From: Cylicocyclus nassatus | Taxonomy: Eukaryota > Nematoda > Chromadorea > Rhabditida > Strongylidae | Length of the DNA stretch: 64,000 nucleotides | Direction: 5' to 3' | NCBI GenBank assembly: GCA_958299035.1 | Contig: CATQJL010000112.1 | Coordinates: 45,590,941-45,654,940 of the forward strand | Shown: piece after piece, positions 34,917 through 47,800 of the stretch | Layout of the letters: each line of letters begins with the position of its first letter | How positions within the stretch are numbered: the first letter of the stretch is position 1 | The notes under the pieces: model-generated | Seen by the model: the letters and a program-made list of their open reading frames with translations, nothing else | Databases searched by the model: none | Told to the model about the DNA's origin: nothing | Made by a program: the position numbers and the translations under genes

Positions 34917-35020
34917 AAATATCAAAATGTCATAAATGTCCTAAAACTCGTGAGTTCTATTGAATGCCATTCTTTCCTTGATTTATTTACTCTTTTTGGC
35001 CCCGGAAACTCTAAATGAGT

Positions 35021-35026
35021 AATAAA
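35021..35026 (+). terminator. Polyadenylation signal AATAAA
   Basis: A canonical AATAAA lies 105 bp downstream of the TAA stop at 34914-34916. It is the first one after the stop and fits the 3' end of the membrane-protein transcript. Confidence 0.6.
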
Positions 35027-35175
35027 ATTAATTTTAAGAGCAATGTGCCTTAGAAAAGCTTGATCACAAACTTAATCGACCACTCATTTTACTTTGCTGA
35101 ACGTTTTATGAACAAGCACATCTTTTTTGCTAGCTGAGGAGCACCAAATTTTTGGAAGAAAACTTGTTTGTTATA

Positions 35176-35395
35176 TCCGGGACTTTCGCATATGTATAAG
35201 CAAGCTAAATATGGTCTTGGACAAAAAGCAAAGTGGATAGCGTTCTGTGGGTCCAAAATTAGGTTTTTAGTCGACTTTGTTGTTCAGACATTTCGGATAT
35301 TTTGGATAGGGGTCAAACGGACTTTGTAAAATCTTGCGAAAGTCGGGGGGACTTCGCTTTTTGCATTTTTGGAAATCCACCTGTGCCAAACCCTG
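35176..35395. mobile_element. Degenerate hAT-MITE copy
   Basis: A diverged relative of the element at 6487-6763. It retains the order ACAAAAAGCAAAG, GTCGACTTT, GGGGTCAAACGGACTT, GGGGGACTTCGCTTTTTGCAT and the end CCACCTGTGCCAAACCCTG (intact copy: CCACCTCGTGCCGAGCCCTG). The left terminus and target duplication are lost. Confidence 0.7.
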
Positions 35396-35594
35396 GCCAC
35401 ATTTTATGAAATTTTTCCAAAAGATGGGTCAATATGAAGGGCTATGAACAACCTTCAATAAAGTGGTTACCTTATATTAATGAGAAGCTGACTTTCTTAT
35501 GACACTCAATTTTGTAGGTTATGACGTATTCATTTGATAAATTTCTGGAATTCTTCACCTTCACAGATAGTTGCATTCACAAAAATATTGCTTA

Positions 35595-36042
35595 ATAGCG
35601 GAGAACCCAAAGTCAAAATCAGCTTCCCAAGTGAAATATATACTAATCTGAAGAGCATTAAACGCTGATACTAAGATTGTCTTTATTTTTTGCTAAGCGC
35701 CTCTAGACGCTGAATTATGAGGATTTTTGGAGCGGAAAATGATAGCAAAATCCCAAATGGTTATGTGGTTATGGCTCAGCATTCAGCTAAAGAAGTGCTG
35801 AGTATAAATGTATTAGACAAAAGGTTTTTCTTGCCTAGAGTGCTCTGATATTTGATGCTGGGTCATTTGCGCAATCTTGGACGAATTTGTTCCAGCACGT
35901 TCAATTTTTTTAGCCAGAAAGCGCTCATAACTCAGCGTCTGGAAGCGTTTGGCAGGTAACAAAGATAGTTTTGGAATCAGCGTTCGATGTCAGAATGTTA
36001 TATATTTCATGTGGAAATTTTCAACTTCGGGTCCTCCCCTTG
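35595..36042. mobile_element. CAAGGG-family fold-back MITE (about 448 bp), diverged
   Basis: The right end (inverse CAAGGGGAGGACCCGAAGTT) is followed by TAA (36043-36045), and TAA also precedes the decayed left end (35592-35594). The halves are imperfect inverse copies (AAACGCTGATRCYAA, GACGCTGARTTATGAG blocks). The layout is the same as the copies at 29033 and 46973, with more divergence, so it is probably the oldest. Confidence 0.8.
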
Positions 36043-36045
36043 TAA

Positions 36046-37490
36046 GTATTCATTTGTTCTGTTTGTAAAGAATGAGCGATATCAATTACATGACGGTTAC
36101 CATCATCAAATGTAATTTAACGGGTTCATAGACTTGTTTATTAGGTAAAATAATTGTCGATTACTATTCTTGTAGACTTTTTCTGGAATTACCCAATTTA
36201 ACGACTTTTCGTCCAAGAAAAATATAGAGTATTGCTGTTTGTTAAAACTCTAATTACTATTGTATCAGTTCTTGAGTTATAATTGATTTTTATACTTTCC
36301 TGCTGAACGAAAGTATTTATTGTTTGTTAGCTATACTTTTGTTCATCTAATGCTTAAGCGAATTTAGAATTCTCCAATGTACGGTGCCCGAAAAAGGAAC
36401 ACATGTACGCATTATGACAACCGACAACACCTTGCCAAACTGCTCCACCCACCGTGATCCCAAAGCAATCCATATGAAAACGTGTCGTGCCAAGTGACCC
36501 CAGTGGCATAATTTGTTATTTTCATAAGCAAATACCTCTTTGTGATTGTGTACTTTTCATTATTTCTTCGGGTGATGCTTAGAGCGCACTGTGTGCGAAA
36601 CAAATGTATCTGCCAATAAGAAGAGATCTTTTCAGATATTTCTGTGATTCCCTATTTTCGATCATGTTATTTTGAGTTAATAAAACTTGTATTTGATGTT
36701 GCCAGCGGTCATTAATGTCAAAGGCTACAATGTGTTGAAATATTGCAGAAATAACTGTATGTTAGAATCAATGACTACACCCCGAAAGTTTGAGTGGATG
36801 TATGACTGCAAATTTTGATTTTATAGTCACCAAACTGTCACGAACTAGTAGGAGGCGGAGCTTATGACTCTTCTAGAAAATAGGTTACTCACTTCAAAGT
36901 AACTAATTTGAGGCCTTCTCTTCTTACTAGTGGCAGACCAAGAAATGTTTGGAGGGGATGGACATCAGAAATTTACCAGGCGACCACACAAATAAAATAA
37001 ACTTAGGAGACTTTCATAAATATTTGGCAATCCAACTTTGAAATGGAGCGTGGCGGGGTCAAGCCCAGAAAATTTTCAAATTTTTCTATTACATATCAAA
37101 AAAAATTTTGATATCAGAATTGTTCACAGGTAAAGTCAAATGATTTTGTCACCGTTTCCTAGTAATCTTTTTTTCCTTCACTTTCTCCGCAGCACCTTTA
37201 AGGCATCCGAGGCAAATCAATTACATCTGAATAAGAAGTATGGAGATTGTGTTTATATGGTTTTGCACTGACTAAAAAATAAAAATTCCAAGAAAAAGAA
37301 CATAAACACCTCGAAAAGCAGTAAGCAAAGGTGACTGAGTGATGCTTACCTATGTAATTAGACATAATTGTATTCCAAACTTTGGCAATAAAGCGATTTT
37401 ACGAGATCAGCTCAAAAAAGTCCGATAGTGAGACAATGACGAATCACTCGATCAAGGAGGACCTATAAAAAGTAGAAGATGACATCAAAC
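36046..37490. other. Intergenic, nothing supported
   Basis: Short open frames only. No repeat termini or RNA gene recognised. Confidence 0.4.
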
Positions 37491-37582
37491 GGCTTTCAGA
37501 TTAGCATCTGCCATGTACAGATGTTCGCCACTGACCTCAACACTTGGCAGCGGAGGTAAGTTGATGGAAGGGGTCGACTCAC

Positions 37583-37846
37583 TTCGTCGACCTCACACTC
37601 TTGGGCTGTTGCGTGGGTCACGGCTTTGCCTTTCGGGTGCACTGACCTCTTGCCCGGTTCAGGTATGATTACGAGTGCTCTGCCGCGGGTATTTCCTCTG
37701 TCGCCAGCGGAACCGCCGAGTGAGACGACAACAAGTCTTCCAATGCCGATGGAGACGTTGCCAAAGGCAAATGCACTTGCCAATGGCCCAAATGGTGTCA
37801 GTGCGATCGCAACTGAAACGGCTCTGTTTTTTACAACCAGCTTAAC
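37583..37846 (-). CDS. GC-rich exon candidate, strand unresolved
   Basis: A GC-rich island in AT-rich surroundings. On the minus strand an 88-codon exon can be read from acceptor ATTATAG (start 37846) to the strong donor GAA|GTGAGT (end 37583). It encodes a Gly/Val/Ile-rich stretch (VSIGIGRLVVVSLGGSAGD) and then a polar part, using GTC, ATC and GGC codons freely. On the plus strand a competing model exists: an exon with start ATG near 37510 and donor GGAG|GTAAGT (37557), joined to an acceptor before 37662, giving a Pro/Thr-rich frame to 37907. That could be an alternative N-terminal exon of the downstream nuclear receptor. I recognise neither product and found no partner exons for the minus model. 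Confidence 0.3.
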
Positions 37847-37909
37847 CTATAATAAAAAGAAAATCTCACCTCTCCCAGACCTCACCAATAGTCAAGGAAA
37901 GTCGTAGGA

Positions 37910-39800
37910 GATATGGAAGAATAAGGAAAATGAACTGACTTGCAACTTCCTCTGATTTCAATCTGAATGTGTACAGAAGTATCAATCATATGAGAAGACA
38001 TAAAGAAAGAACTAAAAATAAAAATAGAGAAAAAGTACGCTTACTTTGAGTTTATTTGGACTAATGAAAACTGCACAAATATTGAATTATTCCTGTATCC
38101 AAAATGTTTCTTTTTAAGGAGTGCAGCCTAAGCACTAGTAAGAACTCTTCAGTGTACCCCGATATAGAAGTTCATGAAGTCAGAGTCTCTAAGTGAAGAT
38201 ATCATTGCTGATGAGGCTATCATAGCAATCAAACTAAATGATTACGGATCTAATTTTATGTGCATTCTCTGTGTTTAAGAAATAGATATTTGTGTCTGCT
38301 CCAATCGTTCTTACTTAATGATAAAAGCCGGGTGTATGTCTTGAAAAGGAGTCGATATTTCCAGCCTGATTTTATATCAAACTAAGGTTTTGATCCTCCC
38401 GAAAATTCGCTTTGTGGAATGCGATAGCCCACATAATTCTTGATCTGGGTTGTAAAGAAACAAAATTGGTTGGAAAGGACTTTAGTAGCAGTTCCATCAA
38501 CAACTTCACAACATTTTTCTGTTGAAGAAATTCAGCAGGTAATCTGATTTTGTCTGACAAATTCAAAATGTCAGCAAGTTATTGGAGGTTTCCTTTTTCT
38601 TTATAAGATGGAAAACTACTATTTTGTAGAAAACAATCACAAGATTGAATAATCTTATCTAACGTAGTCATCGTAATCACCTCCCTCATGGATCTCACCT
38701 CTGCTTACCTAACAATGACTGCTCAGGACATGTCACTGTGATAACGAGTATCATTAGATGACAAAACAGGTGGCATCCTAGGGCGTTTTTGGCTTTGTTA
38801 TAGTTAGGCTGACATCTGATGCTAATAATCGGTGTTTTGCAAGTTTCAGGAGCTTTGCGATTTTGCCGGGAGTTTTATCGGAAAGAGTGTTATGGTCTCG
38901 ATAGACGGAATAAGATTGCAACATGGAGTTGATAGTCAAATCCGATATGCATTTAGCTATTTGTCATTTAACTTTCCTTGAGATTGCAGCAAAATTCCGT
39001 CAACTCAACAAAATTCTGGCAATTTCAGCAAATGATTCAAAGAATTTATAAGAAAGCTCTACAACTGCTTTGAGTCATGCAGCTTGAATTGGATTTCAAG
39101 CTGGTTGCAAGTTGAGCGCACCGCTTAACCAAGTTCAAGACTGATTCACCTTTTATTACAGTTCAAAACGCAACAAGAAAAATAGACTGTTTATTTGAAG
39201 ACTGATTGAAAACGCCCAAAAATAGGAAATGTTGTTCAAGATTAACACCAACTTTATCGTAATGAAGGGCTCATGCATAAGAATTTTTCGATGGATGAAT
39301 TGCTTCATTTGAGAAGTGGGACAAGCACGATGGAATGCGACTAGGTAATAAGGACACAGTACTAGGTAATAAGGACACAATTTTCGTGAAATATGATTTT
39401 ATGACCTTTACTTACAAATCTCAGTTTGAACGGGATTGTAGCATCCACGTTTGTGAAGAATCTCGCCTCCAAAGCTTCTAAAGAATACATCATCCATTAA
39501 AATTTCCGGGAATATTTGGAGAATTCAAAATTCTCATCAGGTTAGAAAGCCTTGAGGACGGATTCCAATCTGTCACTAAGAAAGGCAAAGAAATTCTAGA
39601 TTTCAGAAAACCAAAAAGGCCACAGGTTCTCTAATTAGTCGAACATCTGGAACTGTCATTCGCCGATCACGGCTGTGTTTAGAAAAGACTATCAATAAAA
39701 ATTGCAATATCTCGAATTTCTGACTCCTGTCTTCACAGTTCTAGAATTTTAATACTTTCAGATCTCAGTATCGGCATGATCTTCTGCTCTACTTGCTGAA
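37910..39800. other. Intergenic, nothing supported
   Basis: AT-rich, with no supportable exon. Acceptor-like TTTCAG sites near 39750-39763 may mark the 5' end of the receptor gene but are not decisive. Confidence 0.4.
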
Positions 39801-40138
39801 TTGATGATAAGAATAAGAGATCCTGAAACCTTGCTCAGTGTGCTTGAGCCGCTCCTTATTTACACCCAACCCCACCTGCTGGCTACCACTAATTTAGAAA
39901 ACGTAGCCGCTGGTGCTCATGCGGTGATCAGGGAAAATCTCGCGCTTGACAGGTCTCGTCCAGCGATGGCCAAGAGTTCACAACAATCCGAGGGAGGTCA
40001 ACTCGGCTCTTTGTGGCTGAGGTCAACTCCATCGGTGCTAACACCCCACATCAGCTGCTGGTTAATAGCCACGCCCCACGTTGCGTAACGCAAACCTGGG
40101 GCCGTCCGGCATTCCTTCGGTCACCGCTATTGCGCGCC

Positions 40139-43100
40139 ATGCAACCTTCTCACGAGCCGATCGCGGAACAGAGTCCGCTCCGGATTCCGCCTGCTGGTCT
40201 GCAATCTGCCCAACGTCCTTCGATTTCCCTACCAGGAATGGGCATTCAGCGACAGCTTCCTCCCAATTCATCGCTTTACCCACCTGCTATGCTCGCCCAT
40301 ATGTTTCAACCCTATCTAAATGGAGTTTTTCCACCACCTGAATTCGCTTTTCATCACATTGGACATCCTTCCACATCGGGACAGACGGGGCAAATGAAGC
40401 CTCCCAGTTTGGATATGGAGCATCTGGCCAAAAGGATGCATCACATTAGTGAAGACAGGTAAAAGAACTAATCTTTTTTAATTTTGAAATTTTTTTACTC
40501 TCTTGTAATACCCAACTTTCTTTTCCTTCCTAATTATTTGAATTTTGCAGAGATTCCGGTAATGAGTCGTTGAGTTACGCTGGTTCACCTACCCCGTCTG
40601 GCACTTCTTCAAAGGATTCTTCAAGGTATAGCTTTTTATTTTCATCATCTGTTCTTTATCCTTCCCTGCAACTCTTTCAACAATATTCTGCTTGCTTGCT
40701 AAAAATAAAGAACTATATGAATACGCATTTTTTGCCTCAACACTTTTGATTGTTGTTCCTTCTATTCAGATACTACTCTCAAAGAATACTGGTTAATTTT
40801 TTTTCAGATTTGAAGAGTTAAATTCTTGTTTCACTTCTATATTCCATTTTGTTATAGTACAGCTTCTACTCCACCATTTTGCATCTTTCTATTGAAAACT
40901 CTATTGCCACTCTAATCTTCTTTGACTTCTAACATTTATGGTGTCAATGATTTGAAAATTCGATGAAATTTCCTTTGCTGGATCTAATTTATGAGGTTTT
41001 AGGACTAGGTTGAAATATTTCATTGATATTTTCCATCTCAAAAAATATTGGCGGGCGAAGTCAAATTTCTGATTCTTAAGCGGTATTTTCCAGTGATTAT
41101 GCATCATTTCAGGTCCAACTCATTCTCAGTATCAGCGCTCCTAAAAGCAGACATCGTGTCAAAAGCAAAACCACCCATTCCTGGCCCAACATCCATACAA
41201 CACGAACCAGAACTCAAGCCTGAAGTCAAGCCTAGTCTAGCTCCACCGGCTCAACTCCAACCTATCCATACACCAACTCCAATGAGACCGTCAGGAATAA
41301 CTCCACAAGCTTACCAGAATTTCCATCATCAGCTACAAATGAGCAATTTCCACTTCCCTCCCGTTCAAGGTATAAGATACTCTATTCGTAGGTTAATTAG
41401 ATCATTGTGCCATAGGAGATTGTGCCCTAGTTTGGTAATCTTAGCATAGTGTAATCGATTGTACTTAATTGCAGCACCTGCTCCCCTGGGACAACTCCAA
41501 AACTTTGGCCTCCCGCCAGGTCCTTCGGGACCTCTTACCCCACAACGACCCGCGCAAGCGGGCAATTACCCGGATCAGTACAGGGTAAATAAAACTTGAA
41601 GTCTAGATGTGAGAAAAAAATGATTCGAAATTTAGATGCAGCAATTTTTTACCATGGGGATGCCAGTAAACGAATCGAGTCAGAGGGATATCTGTGTTGT
41701 CTGTAACGATAACGCCAGCGGTTATCACTACGGAGTAATGAGCTGTGAGGGTTGTAAGGTGCGAATTATTACAGAAAGGCTTTAAGTACTAATTAAGAGA
41801 CCAAAAGTGACAATGATTTCTTTGTAGGGTTTCTTCCGACGGACTGTGCAGAAAAATATGGACTACACATGCCATAAGGAGAAGCAATGTCCCGTCGATC
41901 GAGTTAGTCGAAATCGTTGTCAAGCTTGTCGCTTCCAAAAATGTCTGGACAAGGGCATGACCAAGGTAAGAGCAATTTACCAAAAATTTTGTACAGCTCT
42001 GAAGTTTTCTGTTGCTGCAGGAATCCGTCCGGCAGGATCGAACAAGAAAAAGGAAAACAAGAGATGAAGAGAAGGATTCCGAGTTGGATGAAACACGATC
42101 GCTGATGAACACTGTTGACGAGGTCACCACGGCTTACAGGGAAGTCTTTGGACAACCTGGGATACAGGAGGTAAGCTTTTAGCCTTATACAATTTTAGAA
42201 GCCATAGAAAAGGGTGAATCCCTAAAAAAAATAGTCATATCAGTGCAAAAATTGAAATCTTGCATTTTCAGGATTTCACCTCTCGAATCCGACAGTTCGT
42301 CTCGAAAGTTTCCCTTTTCAAAGAATATCCAGAAGATCAACTCTCAGCAAAGATACAAAAGGGAGCGCGAGGTTGCATGGTAAGTTAAAACTATTGGAGG
42401 GGGGGGGGGGTAGTGAAGAGAGAGGACGAAAAGAAACGCAACCAAAACCTTAGTCCCTAACGAATATTTCAAAAGGCTTGTAAAATTTTGAGAAAAGCGA
42501 GTTTGGGGTCGCTTCAAAGAAAAATGTTCTATGAAGTTGATTTGGATTTTCAAAAATATTTTATGCCTTGGGTTTTGTTATTTTCGGTAGATGACGATGT
42601 ATTTCTGTAGTAAATGCGAAAATTGGTACTACATCACATCCTTTTGAGATTTATAAAGGAGCGCGGATTTGCATGGTAAGTGTACGGTAAATGACTTGGG
42701 AAGAAGGCTTACAAATGTAAATGGTGGCCGTGAAATTCTTTTTCTGGAAAAGAGAGGAGGGAGGTGGAGTAAGTCAGAAATTATCTCGCCAATGAATGAT
42801 CCTTCAGAAATTTCCAGAAAGAAAAGAACAGAGTAGCATATGCCCCAAAATAAGGTTTTTGGATAGTAATCTGAATTTTTCAAAAATGCAACTATCATAG
42901 GGAGAAGGCACCCGTGCTTATGGAAAAGGGAATTTTGAAAATTAGAGGCTTTCAAGATCCCAATGATAATATTAGAATTCCTTTTTAGTTATTACGTGCT
43001 GCTTTCGTCCCCGGTGAAAGCTCGTCCATCGATTGTCCAGCTCTCCTAGAGCGACTTCGAAGTGGCCTCTCCGATATTCAGATGGAAGAGCTCGCTCTGC

Positions 43101-43267
43101 TCTCTGCCATTCACATCGCTCAACCAAGTGGAATGCATGGAAGCGACAATGTGACGATGAAGCTCAGCGAATGCCTACAAGCCCAGATTCGAATCAGTAG
43201 TCCGGATAAGGAAAACTCCAATAAATTTACTAGAATGTTGTTCAAATTGCCATTATTGGATGAATGA
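40139..43267 (+). CDS. sex-1: Nuclear hormone receptor, NR1/RAR-like, probable SEX-1
   Basis: A ligand-type transcription factor acting in the nucleus. Exons are 40139-40458, 40551-40625, 41113-41369, 41475-41584, 41636-41758, 41828-41965, 42021-42170, 42272-42379 and 42989-43267, all in phase, giving about 519 residues. Residues 1-270 are a Pro/Ser/Gln-rich N-terminal region. The two-zinc-finger DNA-binding domain spans about 274-338: [21 protein letters not shown]-box CEGCKGFFRR, then CHKEKQC...[14 protein letters not shown] and the basic extension [12 protein letters not shown]. The finger is closest to RAR/TR-type receptors. Among conserved C. elegans receptors the P-box and [10 protein letters not shown] context best fit SEX-1 (NR1G), an X-chromosome dosage signal that represses xol-1; orthology is inference. 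The ligand-binding region (about 375-519) is short and poorly conserved. ATG 40139 is the first good start, but the frame is open further upstream and a 5' exon may be missing. Convergent with imb-1. Confidence 0.88.
42652..42688. repeat. Intronic duplicate of exon 8 end and donor
   Basis: Inside the intron after the 42272-42379 exon, AAAGGAGCGCGGATTTGCAT followed by GGTAAGT repeats the end of that exon and its donor (AAAGGGAGCGCGAGGTTGCATGGTAAGT, split here across 42357-42385). The flanks share weaker similarity, so a segment of roughly 290 bp was probably duplicated in tandem, leaving a decoy 5' splice site. Confidence 0.7.
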
Positions 43268-44856
43268 TCTGATTGTAACAAATATCTCTCATACTTATCT
43301 CAATTAACATTAGAATCTCATTAAAAACGGGTAAATTGTTTTTGCTCAGATAATCATTGTATTTTACTATGTTGCTCATTGAAGAGACGAGTATGATCAA
43401 AGTTGTGCGTGTACTCGGGTGAGAAGAAGGGTAAATCTCGATTGTACTTATTTATAGGATTGTTTTCAGTAATGTGTGTTCAGAATTTTATAAAGAATGA
43501 ACTTTGTGTGAAATAGAACCGTCTATTGCATAGCTTTATATCGTCAAAATATTCTTCATCTGTTTGAAAAAGAGAAGATTCTACAAGAGTCTTCTGATTT
43601 CCTTATACACCACATATATCTTACTCCAAAAACTTTTCAGTTAGCGGTATAATGGACATCGTGTGAAAAAAATACATTTACGTAATGTGATTCAACTTAG
43701 ATATTTGAAGTTTACATTAGAGTGAATTACTATACTGCGAAGGAAAATTTTTTGAAAAGCTGTTTTTCCATCCAGGTTTCTCTGGCAGCACATTTTCCCA
43801 AAAGCAGACAGCCATGCGTCTCCCATGCAATTGAAAATTTCCATAAATTAAATGATGCTTGTTCTATTGTAATTATATCTGATTCTTCGAGTGTCAAAGT
43901 GTATAAGGAGAAATAATTTTGAAAGAAAAAACAAAATTAGTGATAGTTTGGATTGAAAAGGGTGATGCCTATTAACCAAAGGACTTGGGCGTCTGTATAC
44001 TTGACTAAAAAGTAACTATGTACACTAGTGAATTTAACGATTACACTTACACTACCTTGTCGATGTAAACAATACAGCATTTTTTGAATAATTCATTCTT
44101 GCCGAAAAGGAGTGGGAACAAGTTCATTGAACAGATGGCAAATCTTGGAGGAAACTCAAACAGTCCACACTGCTTTCATACCTACAAAATCACAAAAATT
44201 CAACATTTGAGATGGGGAGGGGCACAACAAACAAACCTCTCACATACATAACAACGGCATCATTTTTAGCAAAGACTAAGACAGATTTGTAGGAAGAAAC
44301 TGGAGTGAAGTGACTAGGATAAAAACGATGCCAAGCCTTTTCACACTCGCACGTGATTAAAGCACTCTTGAAAATAAATAGTAACTATGAAGAGACGACG
44401 AAACGGCTAGCAGGAGTACAGTTGAGCAAGTGGGGGGAACAAAAAACAAAACGAAGATGTGAAATAAGTTTAGTTCATCAACAGGTAACAACCTAAAAAA
44501 CACACTAGCATTCCTATACAAACAAGAGATATCTTTCACTCACTGGGACGCGTTACTCGTATTCAACCGGCTTAATTTGTGGAAATGACGAAATTGCATG
44601 AGAATTTGATGAGCCAAAATTGGAGAATATGAGTTTGTAAGTCAAACTTGCTTTGAAAATTGGATGCGAAACACAGTGGGGACCCGCAGCGGTAAATACG
44701 AACAAAGGCGATTCTATCAAAGGTGTTGAAGCATAAACAATATCCGCAAACAATATGATCTCTCACACGACTCTCTCACAGGAAATTTTGTAAACAATGC
44801 TTGAAAGGTGCAAGGGAGATAGATTCGGATAAGGGGGGCTGTGGATGCTGCGCCTA
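43268..44856. other. Convergent intergenic region between receptor and imb-1
   Basis: 1.6 kb holding the 3' ends of two convergent genes. An ATTAAA variant polyadenylation signal lies at 43320-43325, 53 bp after the receptor stop. No further gene is supported; the 64-codon open frame at 43722-43916 (+) is unrecognised. Confidence 0.5.
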
Positions 44857-47800
44857 TCACGACGCAGCCGGGATTGGAACAGTCATTGCTTTCCGCATTT
44901 CTTTCGTGGCCCAGACGGCAACAGACTTCGTCTTAGCCGTATGGCTTTTCCGTCCTCTTCCAAGCAGGGCACTCACCTTAACAAAATGTCTTGCATTAGT
45001 TTACATATGAGTCATTCGCTTTACCTTTTCATTATTCAAAGTGGGAGTGATTTGATTGCCATACAGTACGACCAGATCACCTATCAATCCCGCTACCGTA
45101 GCGACCAGGCCATCAGAAGGAGGAACTGGATGAGTCTCACAACACCTATTTTCAGCTCATTTGACACTTTATTAGTGAAATTGCAGTGACATACTTGGCT
45201 ATCATTTCGCACATGGGTTGTACAAATCGGCTGAGTGACTGCTTGGCCTGGTTCAACTAGAATCAAAAGAATCAATATACCAAATCATTTAAAAAAATGC
45301 AATTATAAAAAAAGCAACCAAGTTTTCAAGTGTAACTGCTTACATGAGCAGACTAAAAATATTTTAGTACGTTCTTGCAAAACGCCAACCTTTTCAGGAT
45401 CGGTTTCAGAGCCGGCTGGCCGCATTCCTTGCAAAATACCAGTGTATGCGGTAACGCAGTTTTCTCTCAACTTGTCCACATAATCCACTTGGTCGTAATC
45501 ATGCTAGAAGAAGAACATTGTCACTCACGATGTCCTTCGAGACTTTGGGTCATAGTCATTATCATTATGTGCCTTCTGCGTATCACTCTGACCTCTCCAT
45601 CTCCCTCACGCACAGCAAGGAGTTCGCGACCTCCGATTGCGCCATCGACCGCTTCCGCGTAAACAACATGACCTCACCACACATGCCATGCACATCAAGC
45701 ATTTTACAAAAACAATGTTTTCTTAGCGGTAAAATTGGCCAGAGACAACCAGAATATTTCCTATCAAGAGCTAGGTTCCTTTACAATGAAGCAAAATCTG
45801 CGTTGAAAAAAAAAACACCTATTCAATTCTGACCCAGGTTGTTTACAGGTAAGTCGCGACCTCATGCTCCCGCGCTGCCCACTGACCAGGTCAAAATGGC
45901 AGCGGTCTTTCTCGTAACCCCGACGACCTTGCTAGTCAATCTTATCTTCCTTTTCACACTATGGGGATTCCCTTCGTCCTGCGTTGCAACTTTTCGAAAG
46001 CTAGATGAGCTGCAATGGGGACTACAGAGACAAACATCTGAGCTCTACCAGTCCTTTAGGATAAGAGCGCAAATTCTCTCTAATCGTTCACGCTTTACAA
46101 GAATGTTGCATGAGATCCTGATACACATACCGGATTCGTGACAACTGCAGCCGTTGAAGCTTCGATGAGCATTGACATCACGATTTGTATGTAGCGTTCA
46201 AAATGCTCGCCGATTGCCAGGGCAATATCTCCGAAGCAGCCGAGTATGGTCACTTTTACATCTTTGTCCAAACGAGGGCTCTAAAACGGGCAATTTTAGG
46301 TTTGAACGAGCAAAGAAAACGATTAAACGTGGGCAGTTTTCATGATTGCGAAAAGACGGAAATTTCGCATTCTCATACTGATGCTGAGGATTACTGCAGT
46401 GATTCCCCAACACATCTAAGCACAAAAAAGTCCACCTGCAGACTCTGAACTAGAGTATTCATGATGTCATCGAGAGCGGGCGCTATGTTTACTTCGATGG
46501 CGCGACACATATCCGTAACCAAACCCACAGCAGCGGCACACACCTACGGAAGTTGCGATATGGATATGGATGGAGCAAATCTTCAAAGCTACCTGTGGTT
46601 CTTCATGATTGACCAAGGCTCTCATCAGATGTGGCTTCAAAGCGTCAACATAGGGTAGGAAACCGTTGTTGAGCGCTGCAGAGAGATGTAATGAAGATGT
46701 AGAACAAAAGAAGCATATGCTTACTTTCGGCAAGAACAGAAACCGCCAACAGAGCTTCCTCCATCACACTTCCTCCGCCCTTATTGTTGGAGGTGCGGTT
46801 CATGATCTGCACAAGCCCATTCATTACATGTTCTCCAACCAAAGCCGCATCTTCGGAACGCATTTTTCGTAGAACAGACTGCAGCGTTGCGCAAAGCAAC
46901 GATTGAAGATCCATCAGTTGGTTCTGGAAAGAAAAACTTGAGAAGTAGACATTACGTGTTATGAGTGTCTAACAAGGGAAGTTCACTTAGTCGAAGTGGC
47001 GATTCGGAAGGAGATCTATTTTTAGTGAATAGAGCTTAAAAAGCTGATCTTAGATATACCTTCTATATCTGCGATGCTTTGTTCTGAAAAAAGTTATGAG
47101 CTCTTCTATAGCCAAATTTTCGTGCATTTTGAATCGCAGAATCATGATAACCGCCACACAAAAGTGTGCAAGCTTGACCAAACCACCTACTAAGCACTTT
47201 AGTTCTAATACGAGTTCATCCGAACGCTTTCGAATGTTTTTTGACCATGTTGTTCATCCAAGGTCGTCATTTCATTTCTAGATCACATTCATTATGTATA
47301 CAAAAAAGCCCCATAACCTTCATCTAGAAAAACGTGTCGCGTCGGAAACTTTTTGGAAACTACCAATGAATAGAACGTAAAAAGATGTTCTCAAATACTT
47401 CTTCAATATCTGCAACGCGCTTTTCTAGATGGAGGTTATGGGGTTTTTTGTATATATAATGGAAGTGTGATGTAGGGAGGAAATGACGGCCTGTGGATAA
47501 ACAACATGGTCGGAAAACACTCGAAAACGTTCGGATGAACTCGAATTAGACCTACAATGCCAACTAGGCGGCTTGCTTAAGCTTGCACACTTTTGTGTAG
47601 TGATTATCATGATTTTAGGATTTGAAACGCACGAAAATTTGGCTTCAGAAAAGCTCATAACTTCTTTCAGAACAACGCATCGCAGATATAGAAGGCATAT
47701 CTGAAATCAGCTTTTTAAGCTCTATCCACTGGTATAGATCTCCTTCCGAATCACTTCGACTAAGTGAACTTCCCTTGTAAGTTACCTTGTCGGAGCTTGA

